DNA of 35,836 nt from Hyphomicrobium sp. Lineage in GTDB: Bacteria > Pseudomonadota > Alphaproteobacteria > Rhizobiales > Hyphomicrobiaceae. This document shows, in pieces, positions 17,235 to 26,361 of this stretch (the stretch's first letter is position 1; each line of letters opens with the position of its first letter). The DNA lies in NCBI GenBank assembly GCA_016716675.1, contig JADJVG010000018.1, positions 1-35,836 on the forward strand, written 5' to 3'. The translations under genes and the position numbers were made by a program. The notes beneath the pieces are model-generated. The model worked only from the letters and a program-made list of their open reading frames with translations, did not search any database and was not told where the DNA came from.

Positions 17235-17555
17235 TTAGCCGCCGTGAGCCTTGCAATAGTGCGCGCGGTGCTGTTCAAGCCATTGTTCAATCGGCATTTG
17301 AATGCAGCCAGTGGGGTTTCGGCACAACTTGCCGGCCTTCGTCTTGCTACCGCATAGCGGCATTCCGTCGTGTTCGATCCAATCAGTGTAGTCCGCTACC
17401 GATACCCCTATCACTTTTGCGACGTATCCGTCTGGGTCTTGATTGTAGGCCTTTACCTCATCAACTGACAGCATTCGAGATCGCCAGCCGTCCACCCACC
17501 GCACGCTGACTTCAATTCTCCACTGGTCCTGCGGCAACGGCGAATTGAGTGACAT
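17235..17555 (-). CDS. Small Cys/His-containing hypothetical protein (106 aa)
   Basis: Start ATG 17555 (MSLNSPLPQDQWRIEVSVRW). The C-terminal half has a likely zinc site: PLCGSKTKAGKLCRN, then WLEQHRAHYCKAHGG (three Cys, several His). The N-terminal half is beta-rich with aromatic residues. It lies between Mor and the lysis genes, where Mu-like phages often carry small unknown genes. No function can be assigned. Confidence 0.6.
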   Translation of the reverse strand: MSLNSPLPQDQWRIEVSVRWVDGWRSRMLSVDEVKAYNQDPDGYVAKVIGVSVADYTDWIEHDGMPLCGSKTKAGKLCRNPTGCIQMPIEQWLEQHRAHYCKAHGG

Positions 17556-17662
17556 AGTTCCCTCAGCTACTCTACGTCATGGATTTGATGAAGATGGTTT
17601 CGGGCGACGGCACGAACATGTCAAGCCGATTTGGCCGCTACGACAGCTTCTTCAACTCCAAT

Positions 17663-18175
17663 TCAACCATCTGCATTGTCGTCCGGTGCGGGCAGGAACA
17701 TGTCCAACTGATTCGCGCCGATGCGGCGCGTCATGCCGGCCTTCGCCCGCTTGACGGTGCGGCGCGTGACGCCAAGGCGGCGCGTGATCTCTGACGACGT
17801 GTAGCCCTCACTGATCAGCTTTTCGAGCCGTATCCGGCGTTGCTCGCGTGACAGACGCGCGCCAATCGGCAATTCGAGTTCAAGGCCCGATGGCGACGCG
17901 AAGTGCTCGCAGATCGCATTCGCCGCAACCCGGCCGACGCAATGCACCAGCCAATGATGATCTTGCGCATAGCGCGGAATGTAAACGCGGTTGCCGCCGT
18001 AGCGGTCACAGATCGTGATCGCCGCTTCGACGCCGGCGACTTCGGCAATCTCTATCATCAATTCCGGCAGACCTTCGAGGTCAACCGGCAATGGGCGCTC
18101 GATTGCGTTCGGCCGTGTCTCCGGCAAAATCGCAGGCGCGGCATGCTCGATGACCGTGGTCGCATTTTTCGCCAT
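17663..18175 (-). CDS. Mor/C family middle-late transcription activator
   Basis: Mor activates phage middle promoters by recruiting RNA polymerase. This 170-residue protein starts at ATG 18175. The dimerisation region shows LPELMIEIAEVAGVEAAI then TICDRYGGNRVYIPRYA, the core Mor pattern. A C-terminal helix-turn-helix follows: LSREQRRIRLEKLISEGYTS then EITRRLGVTRRTVKRAKAGM. The 40-residue N-terminal extension is variable and the C-terminus is acidic. It follows GemA as in Mu (gp16, gp17). Confidence 0.9.
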   Translation of the reverse strand: MAKNATTVIEHAAPAILPETRPNAIERPLPVDLEGLPELMIEIAEVAGVEAAITICDRYGGNRVYIPRYAQDHHWLVHCVGRVAANAICEHFASPSGLELELPIGARLSREQRRIRLEKLISEGYTSSEITRRLGVTRRTVKRAKAGMTRRIGANQLDMFLPAPDDNADG

Positions 18176-18177
18176 CG

Positions 18178-18865
18178 TCAGCCCCTCGGCAGTTCAGCGT
18201 GCGCGAGCGCGCGGCGAAGGCGCGCGCCGAGAGCGGCTATCGCCTTATCCCAATCGGCATTGTCGAGGTACGCGATGCCACGGTTCTTGCCGGTCACAGC
18301 ACAAACGTAGTCTTCAAGGAATGCCTCTCGCGGCGTCGGCGAGACCGCTCCGGAGGCCGGCACGTATGTCACCGACGTCATCCAGGCGGCGCACTTGCGC
18401 TTCGGCGACAGCGCGGCGCGGGTTCTGCGGCCAGTCGTTCCACTGCACGCCGGCCTGCCGCGCCAGCCACTGCTTCAGACCTTCGATCACTTTGTTAGCG
18501 TCAGCCGCGTTGATCAGCCAGCGCGCGTGATCTATGCCGGTTTGCCGTTTGACGAACGCAATTGCAGCTTCATCCGTGTTCGACCGGGCGATGCCGAGGT
18601 GCCACGCTGAAATCCACAGCGCCTTGATCTTTCCGGCGAACGGAACATTGAGCTTTGCAGCCGTCGATGGCGCGTGCCGGGTGAGTACGTCGCAGAACCG
18701 GACCAGCTGCTCATCGCTGAGCGCCGCCGCAGAGCGCCGCCCCGTCTCGCGCTCTAGTAGGCTGCGGTAGTCGTCGTCTTCCAGACGCGCGTCCTTGGCC
18801 AGCAAATGCACCTTGGCCAGTAGTGCGCGCCGCTTCGGCGATAGGATGTTCGCGGGGCGGGTCAT
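18178..18865 (-). CDS. GemA-like protein (Mu gp16, DUF1018), probable frameshift near the end
   Basis: The start is ATG 18865 (MTRPANILSPKRRALLAK). Family sequence: LAKVHLLAKDARLEDDDYRS, LLERETGRRSAAALSDEQL, KALWISAWHLGIARSNTD, FVKRQTGIDHARWLIN and ANKVIEGLKQWLARQAGVQW. GemA affects host DNA topology and gene expression after Mu infection. The open frame ends at 18314, but another frame from 18381 to 18178 (EDYVCAVTGKNRGIAYL, ADWDKAIAALGARLRRAL) overlaps it by 68 bp and looks like the usual C-terminal module. I therefore propose one gene to 18178 with a shift near 18375. A separate 67-residue gene starting at 18381 is the alternative. Confidence 0.8.
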
Positions 18866-18867
18866 GT

Positions 18868-19153
18868 TCAGGCACTCCGCAGCGCGCATCGCTGGCCCGG
18901 CAGCACGACGGCGGCTTCATAGTACGGGCGCATCTGGCCGGTCACGCGATAACAAGCCTCGACATAGGCTTCCAGTGGACGCGGCGACCACGACCAGCGC
19001 AGCGCGCCGGTTGACCGCGAGCTGCCAGCCACCATCAGCCTCACGCTCGGCGACGAACGCCGCCGCCGCCTGTTCTGGCGTCGTGGCGTAAACGCGCTTC
19101 CATACGGCATCTTCAACAAGACGCACTTGAAATTCGATCGGTGCTACATCCAT
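18868..19153 (-). CDS. Small hypothetical early phage protein, one frameshift
   Basis: The ATG at 19153 gives MDVAPIEFQVRLVEDAVWKR, then VYATTPEQAAAAFVAEREAD. A shift near 18985 moves into the frame with PLEAYVEACYRVTGQMRPYY and EAAVVLPGQRCALRSA, stopping at 18868 just before the gemA start. Together about 95 residues. No family is recognised. It lies between Gam and GemA in the early operon. Confidence 0.5.
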
Positions 19154-19178
19154 GGTAGAGGCCTCTATCGGTTGGGTG

Positions 19179-19680
19179 TCAGTGCGGATCAACCGCAATG
19201 GTTTCGGGTGCTTCGACGACACGCAAACCAGGAACGCCCGCGATCCGCTGCGGCGACTTTAGAATTTCGGATTTGTCGATCTCTTCCTTGAGCCGGACGA
19301 ACTGTGCGAGACCGAGCGCCTTCAGGCGGTCGATCATATCGGCTTCGTTGCCGTCGATCTCGACGCGCGACCGACCCTTGCGCCACGCAACTATGCCGGT
19401 CGCGAACTTGAACATCTTGGCGCGACCGCCATTGGTCAGATCCACGCGCCGTGTTTCGCAATAGGCCTGGATGCCTTGCGTAAGCCGTGCGATTTCCGTC
19501 TTGATCGGCTCGGCAGGTTGCGCAGCGCTCGTTCCAGTTCGGCGATATCGGAATATCAATGGCTTCACGGTTGCGCGCCAACTCCTGCGCCAGTTCCTTG
19601 ATGCGAACGAAGGCCTGTTCGACATCTGTGATCGACTGCGGCATGGTATTCGCGGCTTCGCGTTTTCTGAGTGGCGTCAT
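19179..19680 (-). CDS. Gam-like host-nuclease inhibitor, one frameshift
   Basis: Mu Gam binds linear DNA ends and blocks exonucleases; it is related to Ku. The start is ATG 19680, overlapping the previous stop (ATGA). The N-terminal helix (ITDVEQAFVRIKELAQELAR) is in one frame. After a shift near 19530 the conserved core follows: IKTEIARLTQGIQAYCETRR, KMFKFATGIVAWRKGRSRVE, LKALGLAQFVRLKEEIDKSE and GLRVVEAPETIAVDP. The TGxVxWR and FxRxKEEIDK elements are typical of the Gam family. Restored length is about 167 residues, close to Mu Gam (about 174). Confidence 0.9.
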
Positions 19681-19871
19681 GATTGGTCCTTATGGGTTGC
19701 ATGCCGGCGCAGGTAGTGGTTCGTGCGCCGGGCGGCGCGCGCTGCGAGCCACTGATCGACGGCGATGGTTGTAAGCAGAATGATGATCCCCACCCCAAAG
19801 AACAGCAGGTCGCCTAGCGTGTCCGCGGCGAGTGTCGAGCAAACTGCTTCTGTCGGAATGGATGAAGTCAT
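19677..19871 (-). CDS. Small membrane protein (64 aa)
   Basis: Start ATG 19871. A single hydrophobic helix (GDLLFFGVGIIILLTTIAVD) is followed by a basic C-terminal tail (QWLAARAARRTNHYLRRHAT), so the tail should be cytoplasmic. It overlaps the genes on both sides by four bases, which supports it as a real gene of the early operon. Function unknown. Confidence 0.6.
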   Translation of the reverse strand: MTSSIPTEAVCSTLAADTLGDLLFFGVGIIILLTTIAVDQWLAARAARRTNHYLRRHATHKDQS

Positions 19872-20143
19872 GCCACGTCACCACCTGAGCGCGGCGGCGG
19901 GGCGCGCATTCGCTTTGGAAAGTCGATGATGTCGGCACTAAGCCGCTGTGCGGATGCTTGCGAAATGTCGGCGCTGGTCAATCGCCGCTCCAACATGCGT
20001 TCGAGTTTGCGGGCGTCTGCTGTGATTTCCTCGATCGTCTTCGCGAACACGCCAATGATTGACGGCGACAGAGCCACGCCGTCTTTTGCGTAGCCGTCGA
20101 AGATGCTTCGCAGCGCTTCCAGTTGTGTCGTAACCTTTGCCAT
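19868..20143 (-). CDS. Small helical early phage protein (91 aa)
   Basis: Start ATG 20143 (MAKVTTQLEALRSIFDGYAK). It is almost entirely alpha-helical (GVFAKTIEEITADARKLERM, LERRLTSADISQASAQRLSA) with a Pro/Arg-rich tail. No family recognised. It is an early-operon member preceding the small membrane gene. Confidence 0.6.
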   Translation of the reverse strand: MAKVTTQLEALRSIFDGYAKDGVALSPSIIGVFAKTIEEITADARKLERMLERRLTSADISQASAQRLSADIIDFPKRMRAPPPRSGGDVA

Positions 20144-20176
20144 AGTGCCCCCGGTGAAGATTGATTGTTGACGCTG

Positions 20177-20589
20177 CTACTTCGTACCCCTGTAATGCGG
20201 ACAACCGTTGCGGCAGGCTCGATAGAGCTTTGCACGCATCGACGATGTGAATGGCGGTCCATGACGCTGATGATCGAGACATTGATCGCGCGCGATCTCA
20301 TCGACGACGGGGCACATGACCTTCTCGCCCATCAATGCGCCGCGCACCTTATCGGCCACACGTTCAAGGTCGCCATCGTACTGCCGTTGAGAACACGGCT
20401 CAGAACGCTTGCTGAGTAACCGAGACGGTCGGCGACCTTGCGCAACGATTGCGCGTCGCACGTCTCAGCAAGAACCATCACCCAATCGGGCACACGCGCA
20501 GCATCGCCGTTGCCCCATTCCTTCGTCGCAACCGCCACAACGCGATCTGCTTCTTTGCTGGCTGTGCCGGTGGCCGGACCACGTTTCAT
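20177..20589 (-). CDS. Helix-turn-helix regulator-like early protein, one frameshift
   Basis: The start is ATG 20589 (MKRGPATGTASKEADRVVAV). An XRE-like helix-turn-helix follows: WVMVLAETCDAQSLRKVADR then LGYSASVLSRVLNG. A shift near 20385 leads to the frame with QYDGDLERVADKVRGALMGE, whose helix completes the DNA-binding domain, then a Cys/His segment (CPVVDEIARDQCLDHQRHG, CRNGCPHYRG). Total about 137 residues. It resembles regulators found in the early region of Mu-like phages of Hyphomicrobiales; the exact role is unknown. Confidence 0.65.
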
Positions 20590-20601
20590 GTTTTGATCTC
20601 C

Positions 20602-21450
20602 TCAATTGCCGTGGCCGCACCAACGACCCGCATCAGGTTCGGGTCCACACGAAACGCGCGCGCAGAAGTCGTGGCGCATCGGGGCGGTGTTCATCCTTGG
20701 TTTGAGGCGGTAGACAGCGGCGGTTGACCCGCTTGGCTCGCGTCGCAGCAAATATCCGGCACTTGCCAACTCGGACGCGAAAGCATCGGCCTGCGCCTCG
20801 CTGACTAGCCAATCCGGCATTGTCGCCGCGAATGCCAACTCGCGTGCAGTGAAGTAGCCGCACATCTTCATTGCACGCCAAAGGTGATTTGCTCTTGCAG
20901 CATGCGCGAGGGGCTTGCCGGCTTGTGTCAGCCTCGGCGTCTCCGCTGACGCTTCAATAGCTGGTACGTCGCCATCAGCGCTTGCGATGTAACCGCCGCG
21001 CACAAGCGACGATAGGAACCGCGCCAAATCATCATTGCTGAACGCACCATCAACGACGGCATCGCGTAGACGGTGGCGTGTTATCGGCAACCGCTTCTTG
21101 TCGTAATGAACTATGAGGCTGCCACACACCATCCGTAGATGATGGAACGTGGATACTCGCGCGCCGCCGGTCAGCCGGCGGCGCGAAGCAGCGGGGCAGT
21201 TCAATGATTGGGGCTGCAAGAGCGTCCGGTGCGACGAGGTGATAGGTTTGCCCATCCGTCGTGGCCACAATCCGAGCGTCGATAAGCTCTTGAATGTAGG
21301 GCTTATAGTATAGCGGCCCCACAGCCTTGAATGCGTTGCGAAGGTCGGTCGCCTTGAAGCCCTCACGGCACTTTAGAACGAACATGAGACATGTCCGCGA
21401 GGCGTCAGTCCGTCTGCGTTTATCTCCACAACTGGAAATTCGGCGAGCAT
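20602..21450 (-). CDS. Hypothetical protein with winged-helix-like segments, at least two frameshifts
   Basis: The ATG at 21450 (MLAEFPVVEINADGLTPR) overlaps the stop of gene B (TGATG), which argues for a coupled true start. The frame breaks near 21395 into KCREGFKATDLRNAFKAVGP / LYYKPYIQELIDARIVATTD, a winged-helix-like unit. After another break near 21180-21150 it continues with TRHRLRDAVVDGAFSNDDLA, RFLSSLVRGGYIASADGD and a third similar unit FTARELAFAATMPDWLVSEA / LASAGYLLRREPSGSTAAVY. Repeated DLxxxLxxLxxxGYI patterns suggest tandem DNA-binding winged helices. It could be two genes; the early-operon place after B suggests a regulatory or replication-accessory role. Confidence 0.55.
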
Positions 21451-22183
21451 CACGCAGCCCTCCGGCGCGGCGGCTCGCCCGTAAAGAACGGTTGCGATCC
21501 CCAATCTGCCAACGTGATTTTCTTCTTGCCGAGTGCCACCGCACGCTCGCGCACGCGGTCGCAGTTAACCGCGATGCGGCGCGCCCGGCCATCTGACGCC
21601 TTGGCAACGGCGTTGATCAAATCGTCGGCGATATCGATGCCCGGCGCGTTTAATCGGGCAAGGTGCCGCGTATCGGTGACATCGCAAGGCAACGCGGCCA
21701 CCCAATCGAGCATGCGATTGTGGGTCCGCTCGAACTTCTGCAACTTCACCGGCAACAGCTCTTCGCCGATCCAGATAACGGGCGCTTGGCTCTTGTCGTG
21801 GATTTCACGAACCAGATCGACCATGCCTTTTTTAACGACGTGATCCGCTTCGTCGATGATCAGCGGGCGGTCCCGGTCTTCGGCGAGCCGGTCAACAATG
21901 GATGACACGAGGTCTGGCAGCGTGCCTTGCACCGCGCCGCCAAGGCCGAGTTCGCGCAGGATCGCGTGACAAAGCGTCTTACGCGTCCACGTCTCGCCGA
22001 CTTCGACGCTAGTAAGCCCGTGATTTATTGGCTGCATAGACCGCAGAGAATGTCTTGCCGTAACCCCGAGTGCCCGTAGAAGCAGGCCATGCCGGGCAGG
22101 CTCGGCGAGCGCGTGATCACGCGATCGACAAGTTCAGAAAATAGCCCAAGGTTTCTGAGCGGCGCAAATGTCGGCACTGCCAT
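21450..22183 (-). CDS. Mu B-like transposition ATPase, one frameshift
   Basis: MuB is an AAA+ ATPase that binds target DNA, delivers it to the transposase and gives target immunity. The start is ATG 22183 (MAVPTFAPLRNLGLFSELVD). Walker A is GHSGYGKT once one extra G in GGGG near 22062 is removed. Walker B is RPLIIDEADHVV, followed by sensor 1-like APVIWIGEELLPVKL and the C-terminal helical lid (GRARRIAVNCDRVRERAVAL). Restored length is about 244 residues, smaller than MuB (312) and lacking its N-terminal helix-turn-helix. It lies directly after the transposase. Confidence 0.9.
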
Positions 22184-22212
22184 TGTCGTATCCCCATTCC
22201 CCCGATCGACAC

Positions 22213-24520
22213 TCAGGTTTTCAATCCGTCGAAAAGCCACTCAACGCCGAAGTCTTCGAACATCGTCTTCTGCCCCTGATATTCGGGCAGCGATTGATAC
22301 CGGCCGAGCCACAACACGTCCTCGATTGCGAGGCCGCATTCTTCTGGCGTGCGGCGACCGTCCGGGTCCAAATGAAAGAGTGTCATTTCCAAAAGGTACG
22401 CGCGCCTAAAACGGTGCTTCGGCGTTTCTGGCATGTCCACGATGCGGGCATGCTTCGCACTGGATGTGTGGGCAGGGGCTCGATCTGCGAAAAAGCCAGC
22501 CTCAAACGCGCGCCTTTTGCTGTCTGCGTCTACGACTGGTTCAGCCGCATCGCCGTTGTTCTCTGGCTGAGATTCAAATTCGGCGCGCATCTTATCGACG
22601 TGGCGTTTTTGCTCAGGCGTGAGCTGCGGCCCGCGCGTCTTGCGCTCAGGCGTTGCCGCCTCGCCGGCGGCATCCATCTGTGGTGTGGTGTGCGTCTCGG
22701 AGGCGCGCGGGAAGGCGACCACGTTCTGTGCTTGGCGCTCAGCTGCCGACAGAATGGCTTCGATCATGTCACGCGGCTTGATCTTCTTCGCGGCCTTACG
22801 CAGCGGATCAACCTGCTCTTTGATGATCCGTGCTTGCTCGGCGCGGGCTTTGGCAATCGCTTCAGCAGGATTGATCCCGGCGCGTTCGTAGCAAATCGCT
22901 TCGCACAGAAACTCAGTGCCATCAGCCTTGAAGCAAGTAGACGCGACCCATGTCCGCCGGGTCATGGCGCACCAACACTTTTTCGCCGGGCATCAACTTC
23001 AAGGCCGTGAAGAACGCGTTGTCGATCTTCAGACCTTGTTTGCCAACCGTGCGGATGCCATCGGAGCCGGGCACCAGTGCCAGCAGCATATCCAGCGCAC
23101 GCACGTCCGCGACGCGCTTCAGCAGTCCTTTAGCTTTGGGCGCGTGCGAAGACGGGCTCATCTTCTGCGGCAGCGCCGTATGCGCGCGACGGCCATAGTC
23201 GGCGTCGCACCAGCGGTCAGCGTAAACCTGCAACTCGCTGGCGCTCATCTCGACCGCGAACGCCTTGTCGTCATCCTGGCCAAGCCGCGTTGCGAAGCTC
23301 TTGCGCGCTTCGATGGCCTTTCGATCAGCCACCGAATGGCCGATGAAGCCCGGCAGCAACGGCATCAAATCGCGTTGCAGCGTGCCGATCGACCTTTCGA
23401 CGATGCCCTTCTGTTCGGGCGAGAACGGATCGCAGAGTTCGTGATTGATCGACAGGCTGGCGAACGCGCGCCGGATGTGATGGGCAACGAAGTCCGAACC
23501 GTTGTCGGTCTTGACGGTGTCCGGCACGCCCCATGCGAGGATGGCCTTGCGGCACAGCAGCATGACGGCCTCAGCGCGCGGCGTGCGCGATACCAGTGTG
23601 ATCATGCGGCGCGAAAACACATCGACCAGAACATAAATCGTATGCCGGCCGTCGCTGCACAGCACGTCGGCCGGCGACGCGTCGCTTTCCCAAACCTGAT
23701 TAAGTCGCTCAACGTTGCCGTGGCGTGAGAAGCCTGACACGCGATAGGCCGATTTGAATTTGTCGGGATCAGTGATCTTGGCCAGCGCCATCTTGTTCGC
23801 GGCCTTCCAGTTCGAAATGTAGGCGCGGAAGGCGCGCTCTTGCGGCATCTGTTGTGGCGTTAACACCCCGTTGTCGTCTGCAACATCGAGCGTCGCGCCG
23901 AACGTGGCGACGACTAGCGCGCGCGCGTGGCGCGCCGTCAGATGCGGTTGACGAACGAGTGCGCCGGCGATCAGGTCGGCAACAGCGCCTTCGTTCGCGG
24001 TCGCGAGGATGCTGTCCCGACCTTCGGCGGGACCCCGCTTCTGCGCCAACCGTGCCGGATTAGAGTTTTCGAGTGCACGCCAGTTCCGGAGCGATCTTGC
24101 GCAAATCCGCGTGATTTGGCGCAGCACCCAATCGTCAACGCTTATTAAGCGGGCATTGAAAGCCTGAACAAATACGTCATCGCTCTTGCGGACACTCAGT
24201 TTATTGGCGGAAGCAAAACGGCTCTGAAGCACGAGGATCGCACGACGTGCGTCAGCGAGTGGCGAAGATTTGGTAGTCGCGACAGTGCTGACGTTCGATA
24301 TCGTAGAAGCGACCAGCATGTGCCGGGCAGCGTCTGGCAATAACGCAATGTTGTACTCGATTGCACCGCCGTCTCGGGCTCTGACGAGGACTTCCCCGAA
24401 TTCGGATTTGACCTCAGCCCAACCACTGCGCGCCGCGAACTTCGCTATACCGCGCTTCGTCGCGGGCAATCCCGGCACGGCCTTGCTGGCCAATTCAGCT
24501 GCGGTCCACCACTCTTTCAT
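22213..24520 (-). CDS. Mu A-like DDE transposase, one frameshift
   Basis: The transposase binds both phage ends and performs cleavage and strand transfer. The start is ATG 24520 (MKEWWTAAELASKAVPGLP), overlapping the small upstream ORF. The N-terminal Mu-type winged helix covers residues ~2-65. The catalytic rve/RNase-H core has D280 (WESDASPAD), D339 (VKTDNGSDF) and E375 (KGIVERSIGTL). A beta-barrel follows (MSPSSHAPKAKGLLKRVADV, KVLVRHDPADMGRVY). Near 22935 a shift leads to ADGTEFLCEAICYERAGINP, AEAIAKARAEQARIIKEQVD and a long C-terminal tail that would contact B, ending 22213. The total is about 769 residues, about 100 more than Mu A (663), mostly in the tail (PERKTRGPQLTPEQKRHVDK onward). 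Confidence 0.95.
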
Positions 24521-24729
24521 TCGCGCACCCCCTTCTGCGGAGCGATCGACCGGGCGGGCGTGGGCGCTGCCCGCCCGGTCCTGCGGACGTAAGAGGAGAC
24601 CGGCCAGCAGCCGAGGCTCACCACTAAAGCAGGTGACGCTGTTCGTTGACGCATGCCCGAGAGCCCACAATCGCGTGAACCGGCAGCGTGCCGGATCGCG
24701 GTCGGGTTGCTCACGGGGACATTGGCCAT
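24517..24729 (-). CDS. Possible small early ORF (70 aa)
   Basis: An ATG at 24729 opens MANVPVSNPTAIRHAAGSRD, running 70 residues and overlapping the transposase start by four bases (ATGA). The overlap favours translation. The composition (Arg/Pro/Ala-rich second half) is unremarkable and I recognise no family. It may have one frameshift, since another frame of the second half is equally open. Confidence 0.35.
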   Translation of the reverse strand: MANVPVSNPTAIRHAAGSRDCGLSGMRQRTASPALVVSLGCWPVSSYVRRTGRAAPTPARSIAPQKGVRE

Positions 24730-24801
24730 TTGGGCAAAGTTCTCTCGTTCGTCCGAACGGGGTTCGGAGCGGGGTAGCGGTTGGCGATAACGGTGGAGGG
24801 C

Positions 24802-25116
24802 CTAGGCCTTCTTGCGCTTTGGTGATTTCTTTGGAGCGGTCGCGCGGCGGATCAATCCTATGCGTTTGCCGTCCTCATCGTATCGCGTGGGCCAGAGTTC
24901 GTGCAGCGGCACGCCGATACACTCTGAGATCGCGCGATCAGCAGCAGGGAATGGAATGTTGAGAGCCGCACTGCATGCCTGACGCGATAGGCCGTTTTCG
25001 ACGGCAAGTGCGACCAGCGAAAAGCCCTGCCGATGAACGGCTGCAACAATCGCGTGCCGGTCCCATCCCGATGGGCTAGATTTCTGGTGTTGCGATTCGC
25101 GCGCAGGGGTGCTCAT
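24802..25116 (-). CDS. Ner/Nlp-like DNA-binding protein
   Basis: Ner is the small Cro-like repressor that dampens early and c transcription in Mu. This 104-residue protein starts at ATG 25116. Residues ~17-75 match the family: SGWDRHAIVAAVHRQGFSLV, ALAVENGLSRQACSAALN (helix-turn-helix), then AISECIGVPLHELWPTRYDE, with the HELWPxRY ending diagnostic of Ner/SfsB proteins. The tail is Lys-rich. It is the first gene of the leftward operon, opposite c across the operator region. Confidence 0.9.
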   Translation of the reverse strand: MSTPARESQHQKSSPSGWDRHAIVAAVHRQGFSLVALAVENGLSRQACSAALNIPFPAADRAISECIGVPLHELWPTRYDEDGKRIGLIRRATAPKKSPKRKKA

Positions 25117-25239
25117 TGGGCATTTGCTCCGTTAGGCGATTGGTAAGGTTGTTACGAATGAAGCGCAATCGCTTCCAACGCAACGAAAGTAACAAATGAA
25201 ACTGATTTGCGCAACCTATTCGTTAGCGATCTGTTAAAA
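25117..25239. promoter_or_regulatory. Operator/promoter region between c and ner
   Basis: These 123 bp separate the divergent c and ner genes. A perfect palindrome GAAGCG-CAAT-CGCTTC lies at 25160-25175, flanked by an outer inverted pair TTGTTAC (25149-25155) / GTAACAA (25189-25195). CGTTAG(G)CGAT recurs at about 25134 and 25221. Symmetric sites here are expected binding sites for c and Ner; which protein binds which site cannot be told from sequence. Confidence 0.7.
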
Positions 25240-25887
25240 ATGCGTCGCCGCGAGGAAATTTCCGAAGATCAGCCCGATGCGGAGATTGCTGCACGCATTT
25301 CTCTGGCCATCGAAATGGTTGGAGGTCGTCCGAGGGCAGCCGCGATTATGAAGGTGTCACAGCCAGGGCTGCGAAAGTGGGCAGTTGGAGAGGCCCGCGC
25401 TCCGCTTGAGCCCTTGGCTAGGTTGTCGAGAGCGGCCGGCGTTTCATTAGATTGGATCGCAACTGGCATTGCGCCATTGGGCGACGGATCATCCACCATT
25501 CCGCGCTTCGCGCCCGACGCTAGCGGCAGTGCAGTTCATCAACCAGCTGATGCAGACACGCTTGCGGTTCACAAAGACTTCTTCTCCGCGCATCGACTTG
25601 ATCCGCAGCGCACTGGCATCGTGCGCGTTGTTGGCGACGCGATGTCGCCAGACCTCAACGATGGCGCGCTCGTCATAATCGATATGCGTCCGGCCAATTT
25701 CACTGATGAAGGCATTTGGGTATTAGGGCGTCCGGGCGCATCATTGGTGCGCCGTCTCGTTTTCAAAGGCGATGCCGCACACCGGATCGCGATCAACAAA
25801 GCCTACGATGACACCGTGATCAAAGGCGGCGAACAAACATCATTGAAAATCTGGGGTCGCGTCGCGCTGGTTTTGTCGGCGCGCTAG
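25240..25887 (+). CDS. Phage repressor: XRE helix-turn-helix plus S24/LexA-like domain with catalytic residues missing
   Basis: This is the probable lysogeny repressor (c). I prefer the ATG at 25240 (MRRREEISEDQPDAEIAARI); a TTG at 25207 is possible. The N-terminal helix-turn-helix spans ~15-70: ISLAIEMVGGRPRAAAIMKV, SQPGLRKWAVGEARAPLEPL, ARLSRAAGVSLDWIATG. The C-terminal S24-like domain spans ~105-215. At the nucleophile site the usual GDSMxP motif reads GDAMSP (Ala134), and the general-base lysine position in LVRRLV is Arg171. Autocleavage should thus be lost, leaving a dimerisation domain. This fits Mu, whose repressor is not cleaved by RecA. It is transcribed opposite to ner. Confidence 0.85.
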   Translation: MRRREEISEDQPDAEIAARISLAIEMVGGRPRAAAIMKVSQPGLRKWAVGEARAPLEPLARLSRAAGVSLDWIATGIAPLGDGSSTIPRFAPDASGSAVHQPADADTLAVHKDFFSAHRLDPQRTGIVRVVGDAMSPDLNDGALVIIDMRPANFTDEGIWVLGRPGASLVRRLVFKGDAAHRIAINKAYDDTVIKGGEQTSLKIWGRVALVLSAR

Positions 25888-25923
25888 CGTCCCCGTGCTG
25901 CGCGCGGACTTCAATGTGCAAGT

Positions 25924-25949
25924 CTCCAATTGGAATAATCCAATTGGAG
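25924..25949. repeat. Double CCAATTGG palindrome
   Basis: A perfect 11-bp inverted repeat, CTCCAATTGGA-ATAA-TCCAATTGGAG, lies 36 bp past the c stop. Each arm holds the palindrome CCAATTGG (25926-25933 and 25940-25947), spaced 14 bp apart. No T tract follows, so it looks more like an operator than a terminator. Confidence 0.6.
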
Positions 25950-25956
25950 ATCAGTG

Positions 25957-26106
25957 ATGATGACAAAATTTGCTCAGTGGTTTTTCGTCTTCACAAATGC
26001 AAAAGTCTTCGCGGGAAAGTCGGCGACACGCAATTCATTTGCCGCGATGACGGCATCGAGTTACGAACTGCCATCATCCGCTTGCAGTAGCGCCGCCCGG
26101 AATTGA
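25957..26106 (+). CDS. Possible small ORF after the CCAATTGG palindrome
   Basis: An ATG at 25957 (MMTKFAQWFFVFTNAKVFAG) opens 49 residues. A GGAG seven bases upstream is formed by the palindrome's own 3' end, so binding at the palindrome would affect its translation or transcription. It runs into the 3' end of the opposing gene at 26061-26361. Coding is uncertain. Confidence 0.3.
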   Translation: MMTKFAQWFFVFTNAKVFAGKSATRNSFAAMTASSYELPSSACSSAARN

Positions 26107-26361
26107 TTGAAGATGTCGCTCACCGCCTGGACAGCCGTGCGCATCGCAATGGCCTCATGATCAATTGATGCCCCTCCCATTCGCTGCCCTTGAGTTTTCC
26201 AGCGTCGTCCGCTCCAGCACGTCGAACCACTCGCCGCCTCGATTGCCGTTGGCAGCACATGCAGCATGCATCGCTTCAACGAACGCCTCTCTGAACGCAG
26301 CCATCACCGCCGCGACGGCCTCTTTCGGAATTGTTATGTTGTAGTTGTCTTCGTCAGCCAT
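26061..26361 (-). CDS. Small hypothetical protein, one frameshift
   Basis: Start ATG 26361 (MADEDNYNITIPKEAVAAVM). The protein is helical (AAFREAFVEAMHAACAANGN, GEWFDVLERTTLEN). Near 26185 a shift leads to RMGGASIDHEAIAMRTAVQA / VSDIFNQFRAALLQADD and the stop at 26061, which makes a better ending than the open frame (26161). Total about 99 residues. It converges on the repressor gene and is the last leftward gene before the arm switch. No family recognised. Confidence 0.5.
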
